This document shows, one piece after another, positions 1 through 9,229 of a stretch of DNA of 64,000 bases. The position numbers and the translations under genes are program-made. The stretch is from Gemmatimonadaceae bacterium. Lineage in GTDB: Bacteria > Gemmatimonadota > Gemmatimonadetes > Gemmatimonadales > Gemmatimonadaceae. The stretch is taken from the NCBI GenBank assembly GCA_019637355.1, contig JAHBVT010000001.1, positions 186,001-250,000 of the forward strand. Reading direction: 5' to 3'. A model generated the notes under the pieces. The model was not told where the DNA came from. It made no database searches and saw only the letters and a program-made list of their open reading frames with translations. How positions within the stretch are numbered: position 1 is the stretch's first letter; each line of letters begins with the position of its first letter.

Positions 1-1473
1 CGCCAGCACCGCGCCGCCGCCGGCCGTCTTCTGGTTGAGCAGGATCGGGAGCGCGTCCGTCCAGCCCCACCAGCCGAGCAGGACCAGCAGGAACAGCGGC
101 GTGATGTAGGTCATCACGAACTTGAAGATCCGCGGGATGCGGATATCCGCCCCCTGATGGATGCTCGCCCAGGCCTTCTCCGGCTTGAAGATCCAGACGA
201 ACACGATCACCTCCAACAGTGCGACGATCACGAGGCCGAAGGTGCCGGCCCAGTAGTCCCACTCGTCGAGGAAGCCGTACTGCAGCCAGGCGACGTGCAT
301 CAACCCGAACACGAGGGCGATAGCGCCGAAGGCCCAGGCCACCGGTTCCCGTCGCCACCCGAACTCCTCGCGGAAGAACGCGACGATGGGGGTGAGCATC
401 GCCACCGACGAGGTGATGCCGGCGAAGAAGAGGAGACCGAACCAGGCGACGCCGAGCAGGTTGCCGGCCGGCAGTTGCTGGAACACCACGGGCATCGTCG
501 CGAAGCCGAGGTCGAACGACCCACCCTGCGCGATGGCCATCGCGCCGGAGACGCCGAAGAAGGTCACGGCCGCGGGGATCGCGATCGTGCCGCCCAGCAC
601 CACTTCGACGGACTCGTTGGTGGCCGCCGTGGCGATGCCGTTCAGCGCGATGTCGTCGCGCTTGGAGAGGTAGCTGGCGTAGGCCGCCAGCGAGCCCATT
701 CCCACCGACAGGGTGAAGAAGATCTGCCCCGCCGCCGAGAGCCACACGCCGGGCTCATCCAGCCGCGAGAAGTCCGGGTTGTAGATGAACTCCAGCCCTT
801 GCCACGGCGTCGTGCCGACGCCCGGTTGGGCCGGCAGCGTGAGCACGACGATCGCCAGGATGATCGCGAGGCCGAAGAGGATCGGCATCCCGATCTTCGC
901 CAGCTTCTCGATGCCCCCCGAGATGCCCTTGGACAGGATATAGATGTTGACACCGAGTGTGCCAAGGAAGAACGCATACGGCGTCCACGGTGCGTGATAG
1001 ACCGGCGCGCCGGCGGCGGGGTTCGCCTGGAAGGAGCGCAGGTAGTCGAGCATCCCCTGCTGCGTCTCGATGCCCCAGTAGTCCTTGGTGAGCGAGAACC
1101 ACGCAAAGGCGGCCGTCCAGCTCTCGATGTACGTGTAGTAGATCATCACGCAGAGCGGGACGATCATCCCGACGACGCCGAGGTACTTGGCGGCGGGGTG
1201 CCGCCAGATGGCGGCGAACATCCCCGGAAGATGTCCCTTCCGGTAGCGGCCGCCGTGGCGGCCAATCCCCCACTCGATCCACATCAGGGGGATGCCCAGG
1301 AGCAGCAGGGCGATGAAGTAGCTGATCATGAAACTGCCACCGCCGTTGGCGGCGGCCTGCCTCGGGAAGCGCAGGAAGTTGCCGAGGCCAACTGCATTCC
1401 CCGCCATTGCGAGAATCAAGCCGATCCGGCTGCCCCACGCCTCGTTGGGGGAACCGGTACTGCTGGAAGACAC
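1..1473 (-). CDS. Sodium-dependent SNF/LeuT-family transporter (partial)
   Basis: Neurotransmitter:sodium symporter family (SNF/NSS) protein, a multi-pass inner-membrane Na+ symporter for amino acids or similar solutes. The gene is open from a GTG at 1473 through the left edge, giving at least 491 residues, so the C-terminus is missing. Residues about 25-37 read GNAVGLGNFLRFP, the unwound TM1 sodium/substrate site of LeuT, followed by QAAANGGG and GIPLMWIEWGIGR as in LeuT. Further helices are visible throughout, ending near TPLFLLVLLGWWGWTD, probably the last helix. GGAG lies 7 bases before the GTG. The substrate cannot be told from sequence. Family identity is secure. Confidence 0.93.
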   Translation of the reverse strand, partial: MSSSSTGSPNEAWGSRIGLILAMAGNAVGLGNFLRFPRQAAANGGGSFMISYFIALLLLGIPLMWIEWGIGRHGGRYRKGHLPGMFAAIWRHPAAKYLGVVGMIVPLCVMIYYTYIESWTAAFAWFSLTKDYWGIETQQGMLDYLRSFQANPAAGAPVYHAPWTPYAFFLGTLGVNIYILSKGISGGIEKLAKIGMPILFGLAIILAIVVLTLPAQPGVGTTPWQGLEFIYNPDFSRLDEPGVWLSAAGQIFFTLSVGMGSLAAYASYLSKRDDIALNGIATAATNESVEVVLGGTIAIPAAVTFFGVSGAMAIAQGGSFDLGFATMPVVFQQLPAGNLLGVAWFGLLFFAGITSSVAMLTPIVAFFREEFGWRREPVAWAFGAIALVFGLMHVAWLQYGFLDEWDYWAGTFGLVIVALLEVIVFVWIFKPEKAWASIHQGADIRIPRIFKFVMTYITPLFLLVLLGWWGWTDALPILLNQKTAGGGAVLA

Positions 1474-1580
1474 GGGGTCTCCGGGTTGAGGGTTGTGCTC
1501 CTACGGACGCAGGGCGGGGAGCGTTGGCAACCGCAAGACCGCGCCCCTCTCCCGTGCCCTCCCCCCGGAAGGGGTACCCC

Positions 1581-2957
1581 CTACCGCGTCAGCCACCCCC
1601 GCGTACGCGCCGTGGCGATCGCGAACGGCGTGATCCAGAACAGCGTGAACGCGTAGAAGATGTTGTACGAGAAGATCCACAGCGACCGACGCCAGCACTG
1701 CGTGGCGGCGTAGTATGTCGCGGGGATCAACGACAACAGCGCGACGCTGACAACCATCGAGCTGAGGAACAGCCGCGGGTAGGCGGCGAGCAGCAGGACC
1801 GCCGTGAGCAGCGCTGGCACGGCCCAGAGCACCGCAATCCACTGATTCAGCAGCAGGAGACGCGGGCGCAGGCACTCGGCCTCGCGGAACTTCGTGAAGG
1901 CGAAGGTGGACATCACGATGTTCTCGCGCACGTTGCTGCGCTCCCAGCGCGTGTACATCTTGCGCAGCGTCCGGTAGTTCTCCGGCGTGTTGGTGTACAC
2001 GACGGCGTTGCGCTGGAACAGGACGTGCCGCCCCTGCTTGAGGATGAGGTTCGTCATCGCGCGATCCTCGCCGATGTCGCTGGGCACCCCCAGGAAGGTC
2101 TGGTTCACCCAACGATCCAGGCAGGCGAGCACGGCGTCGCGCCGATACGCCGCGAGCGCGCCCGGCGTGCACAGCACCGACCCCATCGTGCTCTGCGCCG
2201 CGCGCACGACACCGAAACTGTAGGCGAAGCTGACGCTCAGCATCTTCGGGATGATCGCCGACTCGGCGTTGAGCACCTTCACGTTGCCGGCCACGGCGCC
2301 GCAGCGCGGGTCCGTGACGAAGGGCGAGACGAGGTTGCGCAGCGTATCCGGGTCCACTACCGAATCGCTGTCGATCGTGACGAAGACCTCACCGCGGCCC
2401 TGCGTGAAGCCCCAATGCAGCGCGTGCCGCTTGCCCATATTGCGCGGCTGCTGGTGGACCGTCACCAAGTCGCCGAGTCGCTGCGCCGCGCGCTGGATCC
2501 ACGCCCAGGTGTCGTCGGTGCTGCCGTCGTCGATGGCGAGGACCTGCAGCTTGTGCCGCGGATACGAGCTCCGCGCGACGCTCACCAACGTGTCGTAGAC
2601 GAGGCGCCCTTCGTTGTACGCCGGCACGATGACCGTGCAGGTCGGCAGCTCGTCGTCCACCGATGGCGTCTCCCGATAGCGCAGGAAGTGTACGAGCAGG
2701 AACACTAGGAAGCCGACCTTGAAGGCCAGCACCGACAGCGAGAGGACCAGTAGCGTCGTGCCCCAGGTCGTGCTGAGCAAGGCCGCACGGATCTCGTCGA
2801 ACTGATGTTGGAACTGCAGGAACACGATCACGGCACCGACGACCAACAGGGCCGTGTAGACGTGGACGAACGCGTCGGGGATTCCGCCCCGCTGCGCGTC
2901 GATGTGCGTGGAGTCCGCCTCCGCGAGCGGCCGGGTTGCGATGAGCGTATTCGACAC
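1581..2957 (-). CDS. Processive family 2 glycosyltransferase (HAS/NodC type)
   Basis: Membrane glycosyltransferase of 458 residues that should polymerise or extrude a beta-linked polysaccharide from UDP-sugars. Predicted helices lie at about 32-50 and 66-92, the cytosolic GT-A domain at about 105-345, and further helices at about 372-392, 396-418 and 430-450. Catalytic motifs of processive GT2 enzymes are present: DDG at 143-145, DSD at 196-198, GEDR at 296-299 and an (R/Q)xxRW-type element with RW at 337-338. The architecture matches hyaluronan synthase, NodC and chitin synthase-like proteins. There is no PilZ domain or obvious export partner nearby. The gene is divergent from the kinase at 3279. 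The product sugar is unknown. Confidence 0.88.
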   Translation of the reverse strand: MSNTLIATRPLAEADSTHIDAQRGGIPDAFVHVYTALLVVGAVIVFLQFQHQFDEIRAALLSTTWGTTLLVLSLSVLAFKVGFLVFLLVHFLRYRETPSVDDELPTCTVIVPAYNEGRLVYDTLVSVARSSYPRHKLQVLAIDDGSTDDTWAWIQRAAQRLGDLVTVHQQPRNMGKRHALHWGFTQGRGEVFVTIDSDSVVDPDTLRNLVSPFVTDPRCGAVAGNVKVLNAESAIIPKMLSVSFAYSFGVVRAAQSTMGSVLCTPGALAAYRRDAVLACLDRWVNQTFLGVPSDIGEDRAMTNLILKQGRHVLFQRNAVVYTNTPENYRTLRKMYTRWERSNVRENIVMSTFAFTKFREAECLRPRLLLLNQWIAVLWAVPALLTAVLLLAAYPRLFLSSMVVSVALLSLIPATYYAATQCWRRSLWIFSYNIFYAFTLFWITPFAIATARTRGWLTR

Positions 2958-3278
2958 GTCGGCACCTGTCTTGAGACGAGAGGGCTTCGGCGGACCCGAG
3001 CGTGATTCTCGCGGGCGCGCCAGATCGTCTCATTGAAGTGGCAACACTCGTGCCGCACGTCGTATCGAGCCTATCTCATTGCGCAGCAATCGCTTGCAGG
3101 ATTCCAGACGACCCGAAACCGGTAAGAAGAACAGGGATTCAGGGAAAATGTCCCGGGGTCCGAATAGCCTCACGTCGATCCGTTGCGGCTACGATGAGTT
3201 CCGCGATGCACCGGCAGTCGATGGCAACCGCCGCGGGCGGACGCTAACGTCCCCCTGCGCGCCCCATCCGGAGTCCCA
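2958..3278. other. Intergenic region between divergent genes
   Basis: This 321-bp gap separates the minus-strand glycosyltransferase start from the plus-strand kinase start, so it must carry both promoters. I could not identify a convincing -35/-10 pair, hairpin or repeat. A GGAG about 6 bases before the kinase ATG is a plausible ribosome binding site. Confidence 0.5.
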
Positions 3279-4646
3279 ATGAGCATCGACATCGCCGCCC
3301 TGCGTCCCAGACTCGAGTTGGCGCTGGGCGACCGGTTCCAACTCGGCGAGCTGCTCGGCCAGGGCGGCTTCGGCGCGGTCTTCCGCGCGCGCGAGGTGTA
3401 CCTCGAGCGCGACGTCGCGATCAAGGTGCTCGACTCCGCCCTCGCGCTCGATGCGGCCCACGAGGAGCAGTTCCTCCACGAGGCGCGGACGATTGCGGCC
3501 GCTGAGCATCCGCACATCGTGCCGCTGTACTCCGCCGAGTCGCGCGACGGCCTGCTGTATCTCGTGATGCGCTTGCTGCCCGGTCGATCGCTCGAGGACC
3601 GGGTCGCCGAGGGGAAGCTGCCGGTCGCCGATGCCGTGCGGATTGCGCGGGAGTGCGCCAGCGCGCTGGCGGCGGCCCACGCTGTCGCGGTCGTGCACCG
3701 TGACATCAAGCCCGCGAACATCCTCCTCGACGCCAACGGCAACGCGACCATCACCGACTTCGGCGTGGCGCTCGTCACGTCGCGTCCGGCGCGCGAGTCT
3801 CAAGGCCCGAGTTCAGGCACGCCGCTGTATATGAGCCCCGAGCAGGCACTCGGTGAGCAGGTGGACGGACGAGCTGACGTCTACGCGCTGGGCGTCGTGC
3901 TCTATGAGATGCTCACCGGGACGCGTCCGTTCTCGGGGCGCAACGCGACGGAGTTGCTTGCCCAGCATATCTCGGCACCCATTCCCAACGTGTCGGAACG
4001 CGAGCCGCAGACCCCAGAGGCGCTCGCGCGATTGGTGGGCCGAATGCTGGCGAAGGATCCGGACGGGCGCCCGACTGCAGGCGAACTCGTGGTCGAGCTG
4101 ACGGCGCTCAACTCCGCCGATGCATTGCTGTCACCCGCACAGCTGCGGCGGCGTCGCTGGAAGCGCCGGGCGGTGTATCTCACGATTGCGGGGGTGAGCG
4201 CCGCTGCCGTGGCGGTCGTCGGTGTGCGACTCGCGTTGCGGTTGATCGCCTTCGTCGCCAGCGGCGGTGAGGGAGACGATCCCGCGCTGCTCGCGTCGGG
4301 AGCCGCGGTGCCCGACTCGATCGTGCGGCAGGCGCTTGACGCTGGGCTCGTGCGTGAAGGCGAGCGCATCCAGATGGTCTTCGTCAAGGCCGGTCGCCGC
4401 TTCCCCGACGCCTTCCTGATGACCGATTCCGCGCTCATCCGCCACGCGTCGTCAGGCACCATCAGGCGTTCGCGTCAGTCGAGCGACATCAACCTGCAGC
4501 CGTTGCCGCGCGCGGGTTCACCCGGCGGCCTGCTGATCGTGCAGCAGCGCGGCGAGGCGCCGGACACATTCTACCTCGACCTGACTTCCCGCGAGGGATT
4601 TCGCCTGGCGACGGAATTCGGGGAGTTGCGGCGCTCGCGGTTCTAA
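3279..4646 (+). CDS. Membrane-anchored Ser/Thr protein kinase (PknB-like)
   Basis: Hanks-type Ser/Thr kinase of 455 residues. The kinase domain spans about 18-275: glycine loop GQGGFG at 27-32, ATP lysine K49, HRDIKPAN with catalytic D142 and N147, DFG at 160-162 and SPE at 186-188. One transmembrane helix at about 298-328 follows an RRRRWKRR stop-transfer cluster and leaves about 125 residues outside the membrane. That external part resembles no sensor domain I recognise; it is not PASTA. All catalytic residues are present, so the kinase is probably active. Its stop codon overlaps that of the convergent broken gene (shared CTAA at 4643-4646). Signal and substrates are unknown. Confidence 0.93.
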   Translation: MSIDIAALRPRLELALGDRFQLGELLGQGGFGAVFRAREVYLERDVAIKVLDSALALDAAHEEQFLHEARTIAAAEHPHIVPLYSAESRDGLLYLVMRLLPGRSLEDRVAEGKLPVADAVRIARECASALAAAHAVAVVHRDIKPANILLDANGNATITDFGVALVTSRPARESQGPSSGTPLYMSPEQALGEQVDGRADVYALGVVLYEMLTGTRPFSGRNATELLAQHISAPIPNVSEREPQTPEALARLVGRMLAKDPDGRPTAGELVVELTALNSADALLSPAQLRRRRWKRRAVYLTIAGVSAAAVAVVGVRLALRLIAFVASGGEGDDPALLASGAAVPDSIVRQALDAGLVREGERIQMVFVKAGRRFPDAFLMTDSALIRHASSGTIRRSRQSSDINLQPLPRAGSPGGLLIVQQRGEAPDTFYLDLTSREGFRLATEFGELRRSRF

Positions 4647-5305
4647 CAGAGCGCGCGTCGCCACGGACGCCAGCCTGGCACGGGGAGGCGCGCCGCGAGA
4701 TCCGCGAGCACGATGCCGTCGTGACGCATCGCGACAATGCGGCTCTGGGCGCACCGGGCCGCGAAGGCCGACATCTGCTTCTTGTCGGACGAGAGCTGGT
4801 AGTGCGTGTAGCTCGAGTCCGACGCGCGGATCTCGATGAGTCCCGCGGCGGAGGAGCTGATGAACCCGACGCGTGACGATTGAATGCCAGCTCACTGTCG
4901 AGCGCGAGCAGCGTCGCCGTCGCGCGGTCGAGGTCGAGCGCCGCGACGAAGCCGTAGGTGCCGACGACCAGTACGGAGCCGGTCCAGTGGCAGGATTGCA
5001 CGAGTGGCTGGAGCACCGTGGGCAGCGTCGTGCGCGGAGACGACGGCTGCAGGCCGGGCCAGGAATCGACGACTCGGAATTCCCTGATGACGCTGAGGCC
5101 GCCGTCCGAGAGTACGGCGACCCCGAGCGGCGTCGGGCACACGCGGCACTGAAGTGGTTCGCCTTGGGCGGAAAGCCGTCGCGCCGCACCACAGAGGTGA
5201 CGCGCAGATCCCGCGTCACCGTCCAGACGTTGCCGTCCGCGATGAATGCGGCGAATCGAGCGCCAGAGGGAGCAGCAGCGCGAGTAGGGCGGGGACTTTG
5301 GACAT
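4643..5305 (-). pseudogene. Broken secreted-protein gene, about three frameshifts
   Basis: No single frame covers this stretch, yet protein-like sequence continues by switching frames. ATG at 5305 opens a signal-peptide-like start (MSKVPALLALLLPLA). Sequence around 5255-5155 then reads DGNVWTVTRDLRVTSVVRRDG in a second frame. A third frame covers about 5150-4880 with PLGVAVLSDGGLSVIREF and SVLVVGTYGFVAALDLDR. The rest, back in another frame, runs through VGFISSSAAGLIEIRASDS to a TAG at 4645-4643. Repeated G-(V/A)-V(L/A)-D strands suggest a beta-propeller-like secreted protein, but I do not recognise the family. Breaks fall near 5258, 5155 and 4875. Real decay and indel errors in the assembly are both possible. 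Confidence 0.6.
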
Positions 5306-5452
5306 TACGGGCGCCTCAGTGGCAGCTCACGCGAGCCCGAGAGTGAACGGGAAAATAGAACGAAGGCGCAGTCCGGCCGCTAGGTCGATGCAGGCCCCAC
5401 GACTCTATCGGCCGTACGCCCTCGACGGCGCGCGTCGGTGCCGTGGTAGGCC

Positions 5453-8212
5453 CTAACTCCCGTCCCGCAGCGCCTCCGCCGGATCCACCCGCGCCGCGCG
5501 CTGCGCCGGCACCCAACTCGCGAGCACCACCACCGCAAGCACGAGCAAAGTCCCAATCGCCAGCACCACCGGATCGGCCGGCTGTACCTCGTAGAGCAGG
5601 GACGCCAACACACGCGACCCGCCCAGTGCCGCGGCCAGCCCGAGCCCCACACCGAGCACGGCGATGGTCGCCGACTGCCGTACGACCAGCCACACGACCT
5701 CGGCGACGGTCGCACCGAGCGCGAGGCGAATCCCGATCTCCGTGCGCCGCTGCGTCACGAGATACGCAATCACGCCGTAGATGCCCACCGCGCTCAGCAG
5801 CAGCGCGACGCCGGCCGCCACGCCGAGCATCGTCAGGACGAAGCTGGTGCGCGCCATCGAACCGGCCACCACTGCGCCCATCGGCCGCGGGCTGACGATC
5901 GGGACCTGCGGATCGAGCGTGCGCAGCTCCTCGCGGATGGCGGGTAGCAGCGCATAGGGATCATCGCCGTCGCTGCGCACGAAGATCGTGAGATCGTTGA
6001 GCATCCCGCTGCGCACATTGGCCTGGAGGCCCGTCGCCGCATAGAAGACCGCTTCTGTCGGCGCCAGGTCCAGCGCCTCCGCGCGCAGCGAGGGAATCAC
6101 CCCGACGATGCGATACCACTCGCTGGAGTTCTGTCCGTTGCTCGCGATGCCCTTGCCGATCGCGTCCTCGCCTGGCCAGAGGCGGTCGGCAAGCGCGCGC
6201 GTGACGACCACCGCCTGCGAGCGCGCGGCGACATCGTTCCAGTTGGGCCTGCGCCCCTCCACTGGAATGCCGAGCGCCTCGAAGTAGCCCGGGATTGCCG
6301 TGGGTGTCGGCACGCAGGGCGTCTGCTCGTCGGGGCCGAACGGTCGCGCTTCGCGGAACACCACGCTGCAGCCCGTGCCAAACTCCTCGAGCGGCACGGG
6401 CCCGGCGCCGACGGCCCGCACGCCCGGCAGCGCGCCGACGCGCCGCTGGAGCTCTTGGTGGAAGACCGCGGCCTTCTCCCGAGTGTCATAGCGCAGGAAG
6501 GGCAGTGAGATCTCGAAGGCCAGTACGCCCTGGGCATCGAAGCCCGGTTCCACGCGTCGCAACTGCTCGAAGCTGCGCAGCATCAGCCCGGCCGCCGCGA
6601 GCAGCACGAGCGTCAGGGCCAACTGCCCGACCACCAACGCGTGTCGCACGCGACGCAGCCGCGGTGACGGCGACAGTCCGCGTCCGCCGTCGCGGAGCGT
6701 GTTCACATCGAGTCCGCGTCGGATGAGCGGCACCACGCCGAGGATGAGCCCGAGCAGCAGCGCGGCAAGCACGGCGACGCCGATCGACCGCGCGCCCAGC
6801 GTCACTTCGCTCAAACGCGGAATGTTGGTCGGCGCAATCGCCAAGAGTGCGCGCAGTCCGCCAATGGCAATGACCACGCCCGCCGCGGCCGCCGCGAGAC
6901 AGAGCAGCAAGGTCTCCGCGAGATAGTGCACCGCCATCTGGCCGCGGGCTGCGCCCAACGCCGTGCGGATCGCCGATTCGCGACGCCGCGCCTCGAAGCG
7001 CAGGAGGAACAGATTCCCCACGTTCGCCGCCGCGATGCACAGCACGAGCAGTACCGCCCCGAACAGCAGCCAGAGCGCCCGAGGTACGGTGGGGCCAAGC
7101 ACGGAGTCACGCAGCGACGCCACCTGCACGCCAAAGGCATACTGCTTCAGGAAGCCCGGCGAATACACCCGCGGCAGATCCTCGGCGATGCGGCCGAACA
7201 GTCCGACGAACTCGCGCTGCGCGTCCTCCACGCTGACGCCTGGGCGGAGGCGGCCGACTCCGACATACGGATGATTGTTGAAGAACGGCCCCGCGGGATC
7301 GAGTTGCAGCGGCGTCCATACCTCCACGCTGAAGCCACTCAGATTCGCCGATGACGAGAACGGGCCCGGCATCGGCAGCGCCAACCCCGGCTCGGCCACG
7401 CCCACGATCTCATAGCTGCCGACGCTCGTCTCGAGCATCCGCCCGATCATCGTCACGTCGCCACCGAAGCGGCGCGTGAAGAACTCGTGGCTGAGCACCG
7501 CTACCTGCGGGCCGCCGGGCACATCGTCATCCGCCAGGAGGAGGCGGCCCGCCGCGGGCTGCGCGCCCAGCGTACTGAACAGCGACGCCGTCACGCGCGC
7601 GACCTGCACCAACTCCGCGTCGCCGCCATTCGTGACGGTGAAGCTTGAGCTCGCGTACATCCCGAGATCGCTGAGCGTGTTGGTGCCGTTGCGGAAGCCG
7701 AAGTAGCTCCCCGGCGAGAGCCCCCAGTTGCGCTGTCCGCTGCCGGGAACGGTGGCCGGATGCATCACCGAGACCAGCTGCTGCGCGTCGCGATACGGCA
7801 GTGCGCGCAACACGACGGCGTCGAGTACCGTCGCGATGGCGGTCGTCGCGCCGAGGCCTACGGCGAGCGTGAGGAACGCCACGATGCTGAACGCCCGGTC
7901 GCGCAACAGCACGCGGGCTGCCCGCTGCAACTCGCGACGGACCGTGTGTCCCCATTCCGCCCGCCGTTCACGGCTGAGCGTCACCGAGTCGATGTCCTTC
8001 GTCCGGTGCAGGTACGCCTCGCGGTCACCGAACCGCCGCTGCGCCTCGCGCTCGGCTTCCTCGCGCGAGAGTCCCGCCGCCACGAACTCCTCGATCCGCT
8101 CTTCCATATGGAAGCGGAACTCATCCTCGAGCTCGCCTTCGAGGCGATCCTCGGCGCGCGGCATCGCGAAGTCGCGCTTGGGCCGCTCCGGCCCGGGGCC
8201 ACGGCTGCTCAT
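5453..8212 (-). CDS. ADOP/MacB-FtsX family ABC transporter permease 1
   Basis: ABC permease of the acidobacterial duplicated orphan permease (ADOP) type, 919 residues from the ATG at 8212. Upstream in-frame sequence is rejected because the ATG overlaps the PadR stop (ATGA). The N-terminal soluble segment LEGELEDEFRFHMEERIEEF is the ADOP hallmark. Helix one near SIVAFLTLAVGLGATTAI is followed by a large MacB-like periplasmic domain, an FtsX core with helices, a second periplasmic domain and a final FtsX core near VALLLSAVGIYGVIAYLVTQRR. It ends at WVPAQRAARVDPAEALR, typical of the family. No ATPase gene is nearby. Known members are putative macrolide or lipoprotein exporters; the substrate here is unknown. 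Confidence 0.9.
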   Translation of the reverse strand: MSSRGPGPERPKRDFAMPRAEDRLEGELEDEFRFHMEERIEEFVAAGLSREEAEREAQRRFGDREAYLHRTKDIDSVTLSRERRAEWGHTVRRELQRAARVLLRDRAFSIVAFLTLAVGLGATTAIATVLDAVVLRALPYRDAQQLVSVMHPATVPGSGQRNWGLSPGSYFGFRNGTNTLSDLGMYASSSFTVTNGGDAELVQVARVTASLFSTLGAQPAAGRLLLADDDVPGGPQVAVLSHEFFTRRFGGDVTMIGRMLETSVGSYEIVGVAEPGLALPMPGPFSSSANLSGFSVEVWTPLQLDPAGPFFNNHPYVGVGRLRPGVSVEDAQREFVGLFGRIAEDLPRVYSPGFLKQYAFGVQVASLRDSVLGPTVPRALWLLFGAVLLVLCIAAANVGNLFLLRFEARRRESAIRTALGAARGQMAVHYLAETLLLCLAAAAAGVVIAIGGLRALLAIAPTNIPRLSEVTLGARSIGVAVLAALLLGLILGVVPLIRRGLDVNTLRDGGRGLSPSPRLRRVRHALVVGQLALTLVLLAAAGLMLRSFEQLRRVEPGFDAQGVLAFEISLPFLRYDTREKAAVFHQELQRRVGALPGVRAVGAGPVPLEEFGTGCSVVFREARPFGPDEQTPCVPTPTAIPGYFEALGIPVEGRRPNWNDVAARSQAVVVTRALADRLWPGEDAIGKGIASNGQNSSEWYRIVGVIPSLRAEALDLAPTEAVFYAATGLQANVRSGMLNDLTIFVRSDGDDPYALLPAIREELRTLDPQVPIVSPRPMGAVVAGSMARTSFVLTMLGVAAGVALLLSAVGIYGVIAYLVTQRRTEIGIRLALGATVAEVVWLVVRQSATIAVLGVGLGLAAALGGSRVLASLLYEVQPADPVVLAIGTLLVLAVVVLASWVPAQRAARVDPAEALRDGS

Positions 8213-8550
8213 CGTGCACCCTCCGCCGAGAGGATCATCGCCACGGCTTCGGTATAGCGCGTCCAGCGCGAGACCTCGACCCCGAGTTGCCGTCGTCCGG
8301 CGGGCGTCAGGGTGTAGTACTTGGCCCGTCGATTGTTCTCGGTGCGCCCCCACGCGGCGCTCAGCCAGCCGCGTTGTTCCAAGCGGTGGAGCGCGGGATA
8401 CAGCGCGCCTTCCTCGACCTGCAGTTGGCCGTTGGTGTGATGCTCGATCCACCGAAACACTCCGAGGCCGTGCATCGGGCCCCACGAGAGCGTCTTGAGG
8501 ATGATGAGGTCGAAGGTGCCGCGGACGAGCTCGAGGTCGGTGCCGGTCAT
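8209..8550 (-). CDS. PadR-family transcriptional regulator 1
   Basis: PadR winged-helix regulator of 113 residues. LVRGTFDLIILKTLSWGPMHGLGVF forms the first helices, VEEGALYPALHRLEQRGWL the recognition helix and NNRRAKYYTLTPAGRRQL the wing, all PadR signatures. A short C-terminal dimerisation helix follows. It overlaps the permease gene by ATGA at 8209-8212, so the two are cotranscribed and probably translationally coupled. PadR/ADOP pairs recur in Acidobacteria and Gemmatimonadota, and the regulator probably represses its own operon. AGGGGA lies about 5 bases before the ATG. An imperfect palindrome (CCTAAGG T TTCTAGG) lies just upstream at 8558-8572 and could be its operator, weakly supported. 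Confidence 0.92.
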   Translation of the reverse strand: MTGTDLELVRGTFDLIILKTLSWGPMHGLGVFRWIEHHTNGQLQVEEGALYPALHRLEQRGWLSAAWGRTENNRRAKYYTLTPAGRRQLGVEVSRWTRYTEAVAMILSAEGAR

Positions 8551-8691
8551 AGAGTCCCCTAAGGTTTCTAGGTGAGACTACGGGACCGGGCGAAAGGTTT
8601 GTTTCGGGGACTCGGGCCCCGGCGTGACAGCCCCGCGCCCCCGAGGGTATTCTGGGCGCCTGCTGTGCAAGGCATTCTTGGACTCCCCGCG

Positions 8692-9173
8692 ATGAAGTAC
8701 ATCCCGCCAAGCTGGCGCTACCTCAAGTTGCTCCTCGGCGTCGTCGCCCTCGCCTGCGCCGACGGGCCCACCCAGTTGCAGGAGACCACGCCCGTCGCCG
8801 AGCTGCGCGAGCGCTGGGAAGCGAGCGGTATCCGGTCGTATCAGTACGATCTGACCGTAGTTGCTTCTGCGTGCTTCCGTACAGCCGTCGCGTGACGGTG
8901 CGCGACGGCGTGGCGGTGGAAGTGCGGGACGGCTACACACTCCAGTTGCTGCCGGCGAGCGACCATCTCGGGCGGCTGACAATCGACTCGATGTACGCCA
9001 GGGCGGTGGAGCAGTGCGACGCGCATCAGGAACTCGGCGATCCCGCTCGGCCGTGCTTGCCGATGCGACGAGTCGCAGCGAATGGAGTGCCTCAGGTGTT
9101 TCTGTGGGATCCGTATCCGACGTTCGTCGACGACGAGATGGCGTTCCGCATCACGCGATTCCTCCGGCAGTAG
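8692..9173 (+). pseudogene. DUF6174-like lipoprotein, single frameshift
   Basis: ATG at 8692 starts a lipoprotein-like leader (KLLLGVVALACADG) followed by RERWEASGIRSYQYDLTV, the usual opening of DUF6174-type lipoproteins. The frame then runs into a stop at 8895. The rest of the family pattern continues in another frame: FCVLPYSRRVTVRDGVAVEV through PQVFLWDPYPTFVDDEMAFRI to a TAG at 9171-9173. The two halves join if one base is added or removed at about 8857-8866, beside an odd TAGTTGCTTCTGCGTGCTTC stretch. Either the gene decayed recently or the sequence has an indel error. Function is unknown; family members are exported. Confidence 0.65.
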
Positions 9174-9229
9174 GGCGGTGGGAGCAGTCTCGGCTGGGCG
9201 TGGCTGCAGATGTACTCGCCGACCCGACG

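Noticed and set aside
157-1656. Plus-strand open frame of 499 codons
   Set aside because: It is the reverse-strand shadow of the SNF transporter gene. The product is rich in Arg, Glu, Gly and His without any fold, while the opposite strand encodes a textbook LeuT-type protein.
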